A stretch of DNA of 64,000 nucleotides from Vineibacter terrae (GTDB lineage Bacteria > Pseudomonadota > Alphaproteobacteria > Reyranellales > Reyranellaceae), in assembly GCF_008039615.1 (NCBI RefSeq), contig NZ_VDUZ01000045.1, positions 1 to 64,000 on the forward strand, written 5' to 3'. Position numbers and translations under genes: made by a program. The notes beneath the pieces were generated by a model. The model did no database searches, was not told where the DNA came from, and was given only the letters and a program-made list of their open reading frames with translations. How positions within the stretch are numbered: the stretch's first letter is position 1; every line of letters starts with the position of its first letter. Shown piece after piece: positions 26,835 to 36,758 of this stretch.

Positions 26835-27614
26835 ATGCGGCTGGCAGGAAAGATCGGGATTGTCACGGCGGCAGCATCCGGCATGGGCCGGGCAGGGGCG
26901 CTGCGCTTCGCACGTGAAGGCGCCGCTGTCGCTGTCGTCGACCTGGATGACGAGAAAGCCCAGGCGGTCGTGCAGGAGATCACCCGTGCGGGCGGCAAGG
27001 CGCTCGCGCTGGCTGGTGACCTGCGGCGCGACGACTTCGCGCGCGAGATCGTGGGGCGGACCGCGTCGGCGTTCGGCGGCCTCGATTTCGTCTGGAACCA
27101 TGTCGGCCATCCCGGGCCGGCGGCCGTCGAAGGCGTCGACATGGCCGAGTTCGAGCGCGCCGTCGACCTCAACCTCCGCACCGTGCTGGTGACGACAGAC
27201 GCCGCCATTCCCGAGCTGCGTCGCCGCGGTGGTGGCGCGCTGCTCTACACGGCATCGCAGTCCGGCATCCAGGGCTCCGCCTACAGCCCGGTCTACTCGG
27301 CCATGAAGTTCGGCGTGGTCGGCTTCGTGCGCGCGTTGGCCAAGCGCCTGGTGCGCGAGAAGATCCGCGTCAACGTGGTGTGCCCCGGCATGGTCGACAC
27401 GCCGATGCTGCGTGTCTTCGTCTCGCGTCCGGACAGCGCCGGACCGCGGCCCAATGATATCGAGGCCGTGGTCCAGCAGAGCACCGCCCTCAACCCGACG
27501 GGCCGCGCCGCGCAGCCTGAGGAGATCGCCAACGCGGCGCTGTTCCTGATATCGGACGAGGCCTCGTTCATCACCGGCGTGGCGCTGCCGGTCGACGGTG
27601 GCGCCACGGCCTGA
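26835..27614 (+). CDS. SDR-family oxidoreductase
   Basis: A 259-residue short-chain dehydrogenase. The cofactor loop is VTAAASGMGRAGALRFAREG with VVDLDD after strand 2 (NAD preference). The usual NNAG is replaced by NHVG. The catalytic residues are Ser in TASQSGIQG and Tyr/Lys in PVYSAMKFG, and it ends GVALPVDGGATA as typical for ketoreductases. Substrate unknown. It stands between lysA and the thiamine riboswitch with no obvious partner gene. Confidence 0.85.
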   Translation: MRLAGKIGIVTAAASGMGRAGALRFAREGAAVAVVDLDDEKAQAVVQEITRAGGKALALAGDLRRDDFAREIVGRTASAFGGLDFVWNHVGHPGPAAVEGVDMAEFERAVDLNLRTVLVTTDAAIPELRRRGGGALLYTASQSGIQGSAYSPVYSAMKFGVVGFVRALAKRLVREKIRVNVVCPGMVDTPMLRVFVSRPDSAGPRPNDIEAVVQQSTALNPTGRAAQPEEIANAALFLISDEASFITGVALPVDGGATA

Positions 27615-27698
27615 GCCGCCTGAGCGCACGCGCTCCCCAGCGAAGTCACATTGCCGCCCGGGGCGCTTGCCGCGCCCGGTTCAACCCGTTAGGCTTGC

Positions 27699-27778
27699 CT
27701 CGACGGCCTGGGGTGTCGCGCTTGCGCGACTGAGAGCACACCCATCGAACCTGTCTGGGTAATGCCAGCGGAGGGAGC
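27699..27778 (+). promoter_or_regulatory. TPP riboswitch (THI element)
   Basis: The conserved THI-box blocks appear in order: TGGGGTG, a GC hairpin (TCGCGC-TT-GCGCGA), CTGAGA, ACCC, GAACCTG, CTGGGTAATGCCAGCG and AGGGA. This is the thiamine-pyrophosphate aptamer. Its 3' strand (GGAGGGAG, about 27770-27776) also contains the ribosome-binding site of thiO eight bases before the ATG, so TPP binding should block translation directly. Confidence 0.95.
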
Positions 27779-27783
27779 AGCCG

Positions 27784-28941
27784 ATGAGCGGGAAGACCGC
27801 GTCGTCTCCATATCCTTGCGTCATTGTCGTTGGCGCCGGCGTGATCGGCCTGGCGATCGGCTGGCGTCTTGCCCAGGCCGGCGTCGCCGTGACGCTCTAC
27901 GACAAGGGGGCCGCCGGCAGTGGCGCCAGCCATGCTGCGGCCGGCATGCTGGCCGCCTGCGTCGAGGCCGAGCCGCGCGAGGGCAGCCTGCTGGCCCTGG
28001 GACGCGCCAGCCAGGCGCTGTGGCCCGCCTTCGCCGCCGAGCTCGAGCAGGCGACGGAGATTGCCATCGGCCTGCGGTGCGAGGGCACGATCGTGGCGGC
28101 GTTCAACGATGACGACAGGGCGCGGCTGCAGCACCATCTTGCGTTCCAGCAGTCCCTCGGCCTGCCGGTCACGTGGCTGCCCGCCGCCGATGTGCGACGG
28201 CGCGAGCCGCATCTGGCGTCCACGCTCGTGGGCGCGCTCTGGAGCCCGGAGGACCACCAGGTCGACAATCGCCGCCTGGCGGCGGCGCTGCGCGCGGCGG
28301 CCTGCGCCGCAGGCGCCACGTTGCATGAGCACGCGCCCGTCGAGCGCATCGCGCATGACGGCAAGCGCACGCACGGCGTGATGGTGGCCGGAACGCTGCA
28401 GCGTGCCGACATCGTGATCCTCGCCGCCGGAGCGTGGTCGCGCGATGTCCCGCTGGCGCCGCCCGTGGCGCGTCTGCCGGTGCGCCCGGTCAAGGGCCAG
28501 ATGCTGGCGCTGCGCATGGATCCGGCTGCGCCGATCCTGCGGCACGTCCTGCGCGTGCCCGATACCTATCTCGTGCCGCGCCACGATGGCCGGCTGATCG
28601 TCGGCGCCACGGTCGAGGAAAGAGGCTTCGACGGCGACATCACCGCGGGCGGCCTGCTGTCGCTGCTCGATGCCGCCTGGCGCGCCCTGCCGGCGATCGA
28701 GGAGCTGCCTGTCGACGAGACCTGGGTCGGGTTCCGGCCCGGCAGCCGGGACGACACGCCGATCCTCGGGCCCGGGCCGATGGACGGGTTGATCTACGCC
28801 ACCGGGCACTACCGCAACGGCATCCTGCTGACACCGATCACAGCCCGTGTCATCGCCGACCTCGTCCTGCACGGCGCGATTGATCCCTTGATCGGATCTC
28901 TTGGCGCGGCGCGCTTCCAGGCGCGCGCCGCCGCGGAATAG
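27784..28941 (+). CDS. thiO: Glycine oxidase
   Basis: A 385-residue FAD-dependent amine oxidase that converts glycine to dehydroglycine (iminoglycine) for the thiazole moiety of thiamine. The FAD fold is VIVVGAGVIGLAIGWRLAQA; further DAO-family blocks are GSGASHAAAGMLAAC, RPVKGQMLALRM, YLVPRHDGRLIVGATVEERG and YATGHYRNGILLTPITA. Its place between the TPP riboswitch and thiS-thiG confirms the role. ATG 27784 sits immediately after the riboswitch. Confidence 0.95.
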   Translation: MSGKTASSPYPCVIVVGAGVIGLAIGWRLAQAGVAVTLYDKGAAGSGASHAAAGMLAACVEAEPREGSLLALGRASQALWPAFAAELEQATEIAIGLRCEGTIVAAFNDDDRARLQHHLAFQQSLGLPVTWLPAADVRRREPHLASTLVGALWSPEDHQVDNRRLAAALRAAACAAGATLHEHAPVERIAHDGKRTHGVMVAGTLQRADIVILAAGAWSRDVPLAPPVARLPVRPVKGQMLALRMDPAAPILRHVLRVPDTYLVPRHDGRLIVGATVEERGFDGDITAGGLLSLLDAAWRALPAIEELPVDETWVGFRPGSRDDTPILGPGPMDGLIYATGHYRNGILLTPITARVIADLVLHGAIDPLIGSLGAARFQARAAAE

Positions 28942-28953
28942 GAAGGAACCCCC

Positions 28954-29959
<1,006 letters not shown>

Positions 29960-30010
29960 CGGACCAAATCCCGCCTGGATAGATGCCACGAAACGGCGGA
30001 TTGCCCGACC

Positions 30011-30898
30011 ATGACCGATCAGAACGATGACGTGCTTGCCGACATCGCTGCCGCGGTGGCCGGCACGGATCGGCGCTATGAGCGCATTGCCAACTTCGCC
30101 TGGCCCAAAGGCGTGCAGATGGCGGTCAACTTCACGGCCGATTTTGATGCCATGCTGCTGCGCCGTCTGCTCAACGAGCCGCCGATGCAGCTTGCCAAGG
30201 GCGAGTTCGGCGGTCGTGTCGGGATCTGGCGGTTGATCGAGCTGTTCGACAGCCAGCAGGTGAAGGCCACGATCTTCACGCCGGGTCGCATCTGCGAGCT
30301 CTATCCGCGTGCCGTGCGCGCCGCGGCGGCAAGCGGCCACGAGATCGCCGACCACATGTGGGAGCACCGGGTTCCGGACGACCCGGCGCTGGAAGCCGAT
30401 CACCTCCGTCGGGCGACCGCGGCGCTGGAGCGCACCAGCGGCCGTCGGCCCGTCGGCACCCGCAGCTGGCATCGGCACGAGGCGCTGGTGCGCGAAGGCT
30501 ACATCTACAACTCGCATGGCAGCGCCGATCACCTGCCGCATTACGAGTACGACAAGGACGGCAAGAACTGTCTTCTGAACCTGCCGTTCCACTACGCCAT
30601 CGACGACGCGATGTTCTACAGCTTCGCCTGGCTGGGCAGCGGCAACGCCGCGCAGCGCATCACCGACACCGACCGGGTGATGGATCTCTGGTGGCAGGCC
30701 TTCCAGCAGCAATACGCCCAGGGCGGCTATCTCAACATATGCATGCACCCGTTCGTGTCCGGGCGGGCGCTGCGGATTGCGGCGCTCGAGAAGCTGATCC
30801 AGCGCATGAAGACGTTTCCGGGCGTCTGGTTCCCGACCTGCGCCGACGTGGCGCGGCATTGCCTGCAGGCGTTCCCCGCCGGCCGCGCCACAGCGTGA
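30011..30898 (+). CDS. Polysaccharide-deacetylase (CE4/PuuE-like) family protein
   Basis: A 295-residue NodB-fold amidohydrolase. Metal and catalytic residues are visible: Asp44/Asp46 in NFTADFDAM, His110 and the H115-x3-H119 pair in GHEIADHMWEHR, Arg in GTRSWHRHE, and a late His in NICMHPFVSG. The pattern is nearer to allantoinase-like PuuE enzymes than to classical chitin deacetylases, so the substrate may be a small amide. It lies 51 bases after thiG on the same strand, possibly within the TPP-controlled transcript. Confidence 0.8.
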   Translation: MTDQNDDVLADIAAAVAGTDRRYERIANFAWPKGVQMAVNFTADFDAMLLRRLLNEPPMQLAKGEFGGRVGIWRLIELFDSQQVKATIFTPGRICELYPRAVRAAAASGHEIADHMWEHRVPDDPALEADHLRRATAALERTSGRRPVGTRSWHRHEALVREGYIYNSHGSADHLPHYEYDKDGKNCLLNLPFHYAIDDAMFYSFAWLGSGNAAQRITDTDRVMDLWWQAFQQQYAQGGYLNICMHPFVSGRALRIAALEKLIQRMKTFPGVWFPTCADVARHCLQAFPAGRATA

Positions 30899-30914
30899 CG
30901 GGAAGGAGCATCCC

Positions 30915-31853
30915 ATGCCCTGGAAGGATCGCTACACCATCTCCGACGAGGTCGGGATGGCCGATGCGGATATCGTCTGGCCCGACGGTGCCCGCTGCTG
31001 CGTCACGGTGACGGTCTGCCTCGGCTCGGCATCCGGTCCGCACGGGCTCACGGCGGCGGACATGCGCACGCCCGAGGCCTACTTCGCGGCCAATGACGGC
31101 ATCGAGCAGCTGATGTGCGTGCTGGGCCGTCACGGCATGCGCGTGACCTTCGCGGTGCCGGGTGTCCTGGCGCCGCCATACCAGCATCGCCTGCGTGCCC
31201 TGGTCGCGGCCGGCCACGAGGTCGCCGCCCTCGGCTTCCGCCACGAGGACGTCGCGACGCTGGCGCGGGACGAGGAGAAGGACCGCCTGGCGCGGACCAC
31301 GGCCCTGATCGCGGAAGCGGCCGGCGCCAGGCCGCTTGGGTGGTTCGCCCTGCCGCGCCAGAGCGATGCTTTCGCCGGCGGCGCCATCAGCCCCAGCACG
31401 ATCGATCTGCTGATCGAGGCCGGCTACGCCTACCTGGGCAACGGGCTGGCAGACGACATCCCGCACTGGTGGGTGGCCGACTTCGCGACCCGCCGGGCGC
31501 TGCTGGCGCTGCCGTACTACTATCATTTTGACGACCAGTTCTTTCACCTCTTCCCCGGCAAGGGGACCGGGCTGGAGCATGCCGACAGCCTGTTCCGCAA
31601 CTGGCGGGCCGAGTTCGCGGCGCAATACCGGCGTGGCCGGCAGTTCCACATGGTCCTGCACCCGCAGCACAGCGGCTGGGCGCATCGCGCGCAGCTCCTC
31701 GACACCTTCCTGCAGGACATGCGCAGCCATCCCGGCCTGTGGACCCCGACCGGCGGTGAGCTCGCGGACTATTGGCTCAAGGCCTATCCCCCGGAGCGCT
31801 TCCTGAAGCTGGAGCCGAGCATCTGGCAGGACCACGAGGGCAGCCTGAGCTGA
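30915..31853 (+). CDS. Polysaccharide-deacetylase-like protein, metal ligands apparently lost
   Basis: A 312-residue paralogue of the preceding protein, 16 bases downstream with GGAAGGAG before the ATG. Aligning the two by eye, Asp44 and Asp46 become Cys35 and Gly37, and the Asp-His of HEIADHMWEH becomes Ala-Leu in HEVAALGFRH; only the outer histidines and the C-terminal HMVLHPQHSG remain. The fold seems preserved but the canonical metal site does not. It may be a non-catalytic partner of the first protein or have a different active site. Confidence 0.75.
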   Translation: MPWKDRYTISDEVGMADADIVWPDGARCCVTVTVCLGSASGPHGLTAADMRTPEAYFAANDGIEQLMCVLGRHGMRVTFAVPGVLAPPYQHRLRALVAAGHEVAALGFRHEDVATLARDEEKDRLARTTALIAEAAGARPLGWFALPRQSDAFAGGAISPSTIDLLIEAGYAYLGNGLADDIPHWWVADFATRRALLALPYYYHFDDQFFHLFPGKGTGLEHADSLFRNWRAEFAAQYRRGRQFHMVLHPQHSGWAHRAQLLDTFLQDMRSHPGLWTPTGGELADYWLKAYPPERFLKLEPSIWQDHEGSLS

Positions 31854-32081
31854 CAAAACATCCCTCGCCTGGAATGACGGCTTCCTGAGGAACGGAACAG
31901 TCCGTGCAGCGTTATACACACGCCGGATTGTGATCGGGGCGGCTGGCCGACATGACCGCAAGCCTATAGACTGTATCTGGCGTGACATTTGCTTCCCCGC
32001 GCTGGCGGGGCGGGATGCGCGTGGTCGCCTGCCATGGTGGCGCCATGGTTGGGCGCGTTAATGGTGGAAGTGTGGCCGGCT

Positions 32082-32107
32082 CCGGGAAGCCTCCCGGCTG
32101 GCTTTTT
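32082..32107 (+). terminator. Terminator-like hairpin in the leader of the DUF4175 gene
   Basis: CCGGGA-AGCC-TCCCGG (32082-32097), extended by a GC pair across a small bulge, is followed within six bases by TTTTT (32103-32107), 20 bases before ATG 32127. Its position makes an attenuator or an upstream transcript end possible. Confidence 0.35.
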
Positions 32108-32126
32108 GGTGGAGCGGGAGACCCGC

Positions 32127-34709
32127 ATGTCGGTCGCACCCTCGTCCTGGGAAGAACCGCGCGGCGTGCGCCGCAAGATCACGCTGGCTCTTTCCGGCTT
32201 GGCGTGGGAGGCGATGTGGCCGCGGCTGGTGCCGCTGCTTTGCGTCATCGGCCTGTTTCTCGCGGCCGCCCATCTTGATCTGTTCGCGGGCCTGGAGCCG
32301 TGGACCCACACCGGCATCCTGGTGGCGTTGGGCCTGGCCCTGATCGGCGGCAGCTGGTGGCTGTTCCGAGGCTTCCGCTGGCCGCAGCGGGAAAGCGCGG
32401 CGCGCCGCCTGGAAACCGATAGCGGCGTGCCGCACCGGCCGCTGGCCGCGCTCGCCGATTCGCTGGCGATCGGCAAGAACGATCCGTTTGCCGCCGCCCT
32501 TTGGGAGGCGCACCGCAAGCGCGAGGCCGAGCGCCTTGCGGCTTTGCGCAACCGTGCGCCGCGGCCCGGTGTGCCGGGCCTCGACCGGCGCGCATTCCGC
32601 CTGGTGCCGCTGCTGCTGCTGATCGTCGCCGTCGTCGCGGCCGGCGGCTGGCGCAGCGATCGCCTGGCGACGGCGCTGACGCCTGCCTTCCCGCCACCGC
32701 CGCCGCTGGTGGTGGAGCTGTGGGTGTCGCCGCCGGCCTACACGCGCAAGCCGCCGATCTACCTCGACTCCAAGGAGCCGGCGGACGAGAAGCAGCCCGT
32801 GAAGGTGCTGCACGTGCCGGTCGGCTCGAAGATTGCCGGCTTTGTCGACAATGTGCCCGGCAGCCGTGCGCCGATCCTGAAGATCGACGACCGCGAGGTC
32901 CCCTTCACCTCCGTGTCGGGCGCCAAATATCAGGTCGAGGCGGTTCTCGACCGCGGCCAGCACCTGACGGTGATGGTGCGCGGCAGCGAGCGCGCTTCCT
33001 GGACGGTGAAGCTGCAGGCTGACCTGCCGCCGACGGTGGAGTTCACGCGCGATCCTGTTGCCACCGAGCGCCGGGAGACGCGGATCGACTACATTGCCGG
33101 CGATGATTTCGGCGTCGCGTCGATCTCGGCGCGGATGCGCCTGCATGGCAGCGCGCTCACCGGCTTCGTCGGCGACGAGGATCCGCAGTGGGTGACAATC
33201 GACCTGCCGCTGGCCGGGACCGGTCGCACGCGCATCGAGGATTTCGTGCGCCAGGATCTGACGCCGCATCCCTGGGCCGGCCTGCCTGTGGTGATGGAGC
33301 TGACCGCGACCGACGCGGCGGGCCTGCAAGGCCACAGCAAGCCGATTCAGTTCACTCTGCCGGAGCGGCGTTTCTCGCATCCCGTGGCGCGGCGCATCAT
33401 CGCGCTGCGCAAGGGCTTGTCGCAGGACCCGCAGGGCAATCGCGTCCCGGCAGCGCAGGGCCTGCTGGTGCTGAACGCGCGGCCCGGCGACTACAAGGGC
33501 GACACGGTCGTGCATCTGGGCCTGCGCACCGCGGCCGCGCGCCTGGCGTCGGACAAGACCGGCGGCTCGATCCCCGAAGTGCAGCAGCTGATGTGGGATC
33601 TGGCCCTGCGGCTGGAGAACGACGACCTGACGGATGCCCAGCGCGAGTTCCGCGATGCCCAGCGCGAGCTGAAGGATGCGCTGGACCGTGGCGCGCCGGA
33701 CCCCGAGATCGAGCGCCTCATCCAGCAGCTGCGCGAGGCGATGGACCGCATGATGCGCGAGTTCGCCGAGCGCATGAAGGATCCAGCCGAGCGTGAGAAG
33801 GCGGAACGCGAAGCGCAGGAGATGGATCCGGATCAGATGATGAATTCGCAGGACCTGCAGTCGATGATGGACCGGGCGCGCGAGATGGCGCGCAACGGCC
33901 AGCGCGACGAGGCCAAGCGCATGCTGGAGCAGATGCTGAAGGATATGGAGAACATGAAGCCCATGCTCTCCGACCGGCAGCAAGGCCAGCCTGGCCAGCA
34001 AGGTCAGCAGCAGGGCCGCCAGATGATGAACGAGATGGATCAGATGGCGCGCCAGCAGAACAAGCTGCTGGGCGAGTCCGAGCGCCAGCAGCGCGGCCAG
34101 CAGGGCCAGCGCGGCGACCAGCAAGGCCGCCAGCCCGGGCAGCAGGGGCAACAGGGGCAACAGGGTCAGCGCGGACAGGGGCAGCAGGGGCGGCAGCCGG
34201 GCCAGCAGGGGCAGGGCATGTCGCCGGGCGACCAGCTTGGCGGTCAGCAGGAAGCGCTGCGCCGCCGCCTGGGCGACTTCATGGGGCGCTTCGGCGACCA
34301 GCCCGGCGACGTGCCGGGGTCGTTGGGCCAGAGCGAGCGCGCCATGCGCGATGCCGAGGAGGCGCTGCGGCGCGGCGACTATGACGGCGCAGCACGGGCC
34401 CAGCGCCGGGCATTGGACCACTTGCAGCAGGGCATGCAGGACATGGCCGAGCGCATGCAGCGCGGGCCAGGCAACCAGCAGGACCGTGGCGAGGTCCAGG
34501 AACGCCGCCAGGCGCAGAACCGCGACCCGTTCGGCCGCTCCGAGGGCAATTACGGCGACACGCTCGACACCGATGACAACAAGGTGCCGGATCGGCTCGA
34601 TCGCCAGCGGTCGCGTGAGATCCTGGAAGAGCTGCGCCGCCGCGCCGGAGAGTCTGAACGGCCCCAGCCGGAGCTGGACTACATCGATCGTCTGCTGCGC
34701 CAGTTCTGA
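32127..34709 (+). CDS. DUF4175/TIGR02302-family membrane protein
   Basis: An 860-residue protein. Three N-terminal hydrophobic helices (WPRLVPLLCVIGLFLAAAHL, GILVALGLALIGGSWWLF, FRLVPLLLLIVAVVAAGG) anchor a large soluble part containing PPLVVELWVSPPAYTRKPPI. From about residue 480 it is a charged coiled-coil-like helix (RMMREFAERMKDPAEREKAE), then a low-complexity Gln/Gly region (about 33975-34220). The family is conserved in alphaproteobacteria, usually next to lysA, with unknown function. ATG 32127 has GGGAG six bases upstream. Confidence 0.85.
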   Translation: MSVAPSSWEEPRGVRRKITLALSGLAWEAMWPRLVPLLCVIGLFLAAAHLDLFAGLEPWTHTGILVALGLALIGGSWWLFRGFRWPQRESAARRLETDSGVPHRPLAALADSLAIGKNDPFAAALWEAHRKREAERLAALRNRAPRPGVPGLDRRAFRLVPLLLLIVAVVAAGGWRSDRLATALTPAFPPPPPLVVELWVSPPAYTRKPPIYLDSKEPADEKQPVKVLHVPVGSKIAGFVDNVPGSRAPILKIDDREVPFTSVSGAKYQVEAVLDRGQHLTVMVRGSERASWTVKLQADLPPTVEFTRDPVATERRETRIDYIAGDDFGVASISARMRLHGSALTGFVGDEDPQWVTIDLPLAGTGRTRIEDFVRQDLTPHPWAGLPVVMELTATDAAGLQGHSKPIQFTLPERRFSHPVARRIIALRKGLSQDPQGNRVPAAQGLLVLNARPGDYKGDTVVHLGLRTAAARLASDKTGGSIPEVQQLMWDLALRLENDDLTDAQREFRDAQRELKDALDRGAPDPEIERLIQQLREAMDRMMREFAERMKDPAEREKAEREAQEMDPDQMMNSQDLQSMMDRAREMARNGQRDEAKRMLEQMLKDMENMKPMLSDRQQGQPGQQGQQQGRQMMNEMDQMARQQNKLLGESERQQRGQQGQRGDQQGRQPGQQGQQGQQGQRGQGQQGRQPGQQGQGMSPGDQLGGQQEALRRRLGDFMGRFGDQPGDVPGSLGQSERAMRDAEEALRRGDYDGAARAQRRALDHLQQGMQDMAERMQRGPGNQQDRGEVQERRQAQNRDPFGRSEGNYGDTLDTDDNKVPDRLDRQRSREILEELRRRAGESERPQPELDYIDRLLRQF

Positions 34710-34715
34710 CAGAGT

Positions 34716-34866
34716 CCTCCCCAACGCAGTTGGGGAGGTGCCCCGATACGACGTTTCGACGCTGTCGCTTCGAAACGTCGGAGGGGAGTTCTGACGAGGT
34801 CTCGGTTATAAGGACCACGTCAGCTCCCCATCCGGCCTTCGGCCACCTTCCCCGCTTTGCGGGGAA
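34716..34866. repeat. Composite palindromic region between convergent genes
   Basis: Contains hairpins CCTCCCCAAC-GCA-GTTGGGGAGG (34716-34738) and TTCCCCGC-TTT-GCGGGGAA (34848-34866), with CGACGTTTCGA/TCGAAACGTCG arms between. It separates the DUF4175 gene from convergent hpt and resembles in layout the block at 23041-23181. It probably terminates transcription from both sides. Confidence 0.65.
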
Positions 34867-34880
34867 AGGGAAACATCACC

Positions 34881-35411
34881 TCACCCCTCGATGGCGCCGA
34901 TATAGGGCAGGCCGCGATAGCGGCCGGCCTTGTCCAGGCCGTAGCCCACCAGAAACTCGTCGGTGACCGCGAAGCCGACGAAGTCGGCCTGCAGATCGAC
35001 GGACCGCCGCGCCGGCTTGTCGAGCAGGGCGCAGATCCTCACGTCCCGCGCGCCTCGGTTACGCAGCAGGTCGCGGGCGAAAAGCAGCGTCCTGCCGGTA
35101 TCCAGGATGTCGTCGATCACCAGCACGGACCGGCCGGCGACGGATTCGCGCAGGTCGCGCACGATATCGATCTGGCCTGAGGATCGGGTGCCGGCGCCGT
35201 AGCTGGACAGGGTCATGAAGTCCAGCGGCCAGTCGGCCCCGGCCCGTGCCAGCGCCCGCACCAGGTCGGCCGCGAACACGAAGCTGCCGGTCAGGATCGG
35301 CACCATCAGCGTATCGTCGGGCATCGCGTCACGGATGTCGCGCGCCAGGTCTTCGATGCGGGTCGCAATCTCGGCCGACGAGAACCGGATGGCGATCGGT
35401 GGGTTTTCCAT
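34881..35411 (-). CDS. hpt: Hypoxanthine phosphoribosyltransferase
   Basis: A 176-residue type I phosphoribosyltransferase that salvages hypoxanthine (and perhaps guanine) to IMP/GMP using PRPP. The PRPP loop is SVLVIDDILDTGRTL; other blocks are PILTGSFVFAADLVRAL and the purine-binding ADFVGFAVTDEFLVGYGLD. ATG 35411 gives the family length; an in-frame start at 35525 adds a non-conserved leader. Confidence 0.93.
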   Translation of the reverse strand: MENPPIAIRFSSAEIATRIEDLARDIRDAMPDDTLMVPILTGSFVFAADLVRALARAGADWPLDFMTLSSYGAGTRSSGQIDIVRDLRESVAGRSVLVIDDILDTGRTLLFARDLLRNRGARDVRICALLDKPARRSVDLQADFVGFAVTDEFLVGYGLDKAGRYRGLPYIGAIEG

Positions 35412-35641
35412 CACCGTGCGACAACCTCCAACCGCTGGCGCCTGACGCCGTTTGTAGCGTGCCCGCGGCAGCAGATGCCAGCGTGTCGTAGGGGGCGGAG
35501 CAGGGGCGAATTTTTCGTCGGGCATGCCATGCTCTCGTCATCGATGCGGGTGGAAGCTAGACTGTGCGCCCCTCACAGAAGGACCCTGGCTGCACCGTGG
35601 CGACGACGCTTCCTGCTCCCACCTCGAAATCGCCACCCATC

Positions 35642-36643
35642 ATGGAGCAGGCTGCTGTCGTTGACTTGACCGCGGTCGTCGTCGCCGTCACGCAGGACCA
35701 GCCGCGCGTGCTGGTGACCCCGGGGCAGGGCCGGGCATCCGCCGCCGACCGGCGGATGGCACGGGCCGAGCTGGGCAGCGCCGCCTTGGATGCGCTGCCC
35801 TCGGGGCCGCTGGAGCACCGCCATCGCACGCTGGAGGCAGGCCTGCGCGCCTGGGTCGAGGCTCAGACCGGGACCCGGCTGGACTATGTCGAGCAGCTCT
35901 ATACGTTCGGCGATCGTGACCGCATGAGCTCGGGGCCGGGCAGAAGTCGTGTGCTGTCGATCGGCTATCTCGCGTTGGCGCAGGAGGCTGGCTCGGCGCT
36001 CGCCGGCGACGCGCTGTGGCACGACTGGTATCGCTACTTTCCATGGGAGGACTGGCGGCGCGGCCGCCCTGCCGTCCTCGACCGCGTGGAGAAGCCGCTG
36101 CGGCGTTGGGCAGGGGCGGGCGACACCCGGGCGGAACGCACAGCACGCAAGGAAAGGGCGATCGTGGCGTTCGGCCTCGACGGCACCGCCTGGAGCGATG
36201 AGCGGGTGCTGGAACGCTACGAGCTGCTCTACGAGATCGGCCTGGTCGCCGAGGCGCGCCGTGACGGCCTGGCGGGCGAAGGTCGCGCCGTCGATGCGCT
36301 GCAGGAAGGCCAGCCGATGGCCGCCGATCACCGGCGTATCCTCGCCACCGCGATCGCGCGCCTGCGCGGCAAGATCAAGTACCGGCCGGTCGTCTTCGAG
36401 CTGATGCCTGCGGGCTTCACCCTGCTTCAGCTCCAGCGCGCCGTGGAGGCGTTGGCCGGCGTGCGCCTGCACAAGCAGAATTTCCGTCGCCTGGTGGAGC
36501 AGCAGGGCCTGGTCGAGGAGACCGGCCATATCATCACGGCCACCGGCGGCCGCCCGGCCCGGGAAGTGCGCTTCCGCGAGGAGGTCGTGCTCGAGCGCCT
36601 GGCGCCGGGCCTGCGCCTGCCGATCGCACGCGCGTCCGAATAG
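35642..36643 (+). CDS. nadQ: NadQ/NrtR-like NAD biosynthesis regulator (degenerate Nudix + winged helix)
   Basis: A 333-residue protein with a Nudix-like N-terminal domain and an NrtR-type C-terminal winged helix (KIKYRPVVFELMPAGFTLLQ, VRLHKQNFRRLVEQQGLVEE, GGRPAREVRF). The Nudix box has lost its catalytic acids: the expected RELxEExG reads AWVEAQTG. A ligand-sensing rather than hydrolytic role follows. It sits directly upstream of nadABC in the same direction, where alphaproteobacteria carry NadQ (COG4111), a repressor of NAD synthesis. ATG 35642 matches the conserved start; GTG 35564 would add 26 residues. Confidence 0.75.
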   Translation: MEQAAVVDLTAVVVAVTQDQPRVLVTPGQGRASAADRRMARAELGSAALDALPSGPLEHRHRTLEAGLRAWVEAQTGTRLDYVEQLYTFGDRDRMSSGPGRSRVLSIGYLALAQEAGSALAGDALWHDWYRYFPWEDWRRGRPAVLDRVEKPLRRWAGAGDTRAERTARKERAIVAFGLDGTAWSDERVLERYELLYEIGLVAEARRDGLAGEGRAVDALQEGQPMAADHRRILATAIARLRGKIKYRPVVFELMPAGFTLLQLQRAVEALAGVRLHKQNFRRLVEQQGLVEETGHIITATGGRPAREVRFREEVVLERLAPGLRLPIARASE

Positions 36644-36704
36644 CGCGATGGCAGCCATGCAATAAGCGGCCGCGACGCGGCCCATGGCGACCTTGAATCT
36701 CCTT

Positions 36705-36721
36705 ATGCTCAATCCTAGCAT
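36705..36721. promoter_or_regulatory. NadQ-type operator candidate, site 1
   Basis: TTATGCT-N7-AGCATAA (36703-36723) is a perfect 7-bp inverted repeat. Its core ATGCTCA-ATC-CTAGCAT has the same 17-base layout as site 2. It lies 67 bases before nadA and overlaps a CATAAT -10-like sequence (36719-36724). Confidence 0.6.
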
Positions 36722-36758
36722 AATAGGACCGGGGGACCGGTTTTTTCGGACCCTCGTA

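Noticed and set aside
29960-30010. Terminator between thiG and the first deacetylase gene
   Set aside because: No stable hairpin with a T-tract could be found, so the genes were left as possibly co-transcribed.
34000-34220. Gln/Gly repeat considered as a separate repeat element or collagen-like gene
   Set aside because: It lies in frame inside the DUF4175 protein and is typical low complexity for that family's C-terminus.
32058-34724. 888-residue open frame antisense to the DUF4175 gene
   Set aside because: Low-complexity Leu/Ala/His translation caused by codon bias of the opposite gene, including its Gln/Gly repeats.
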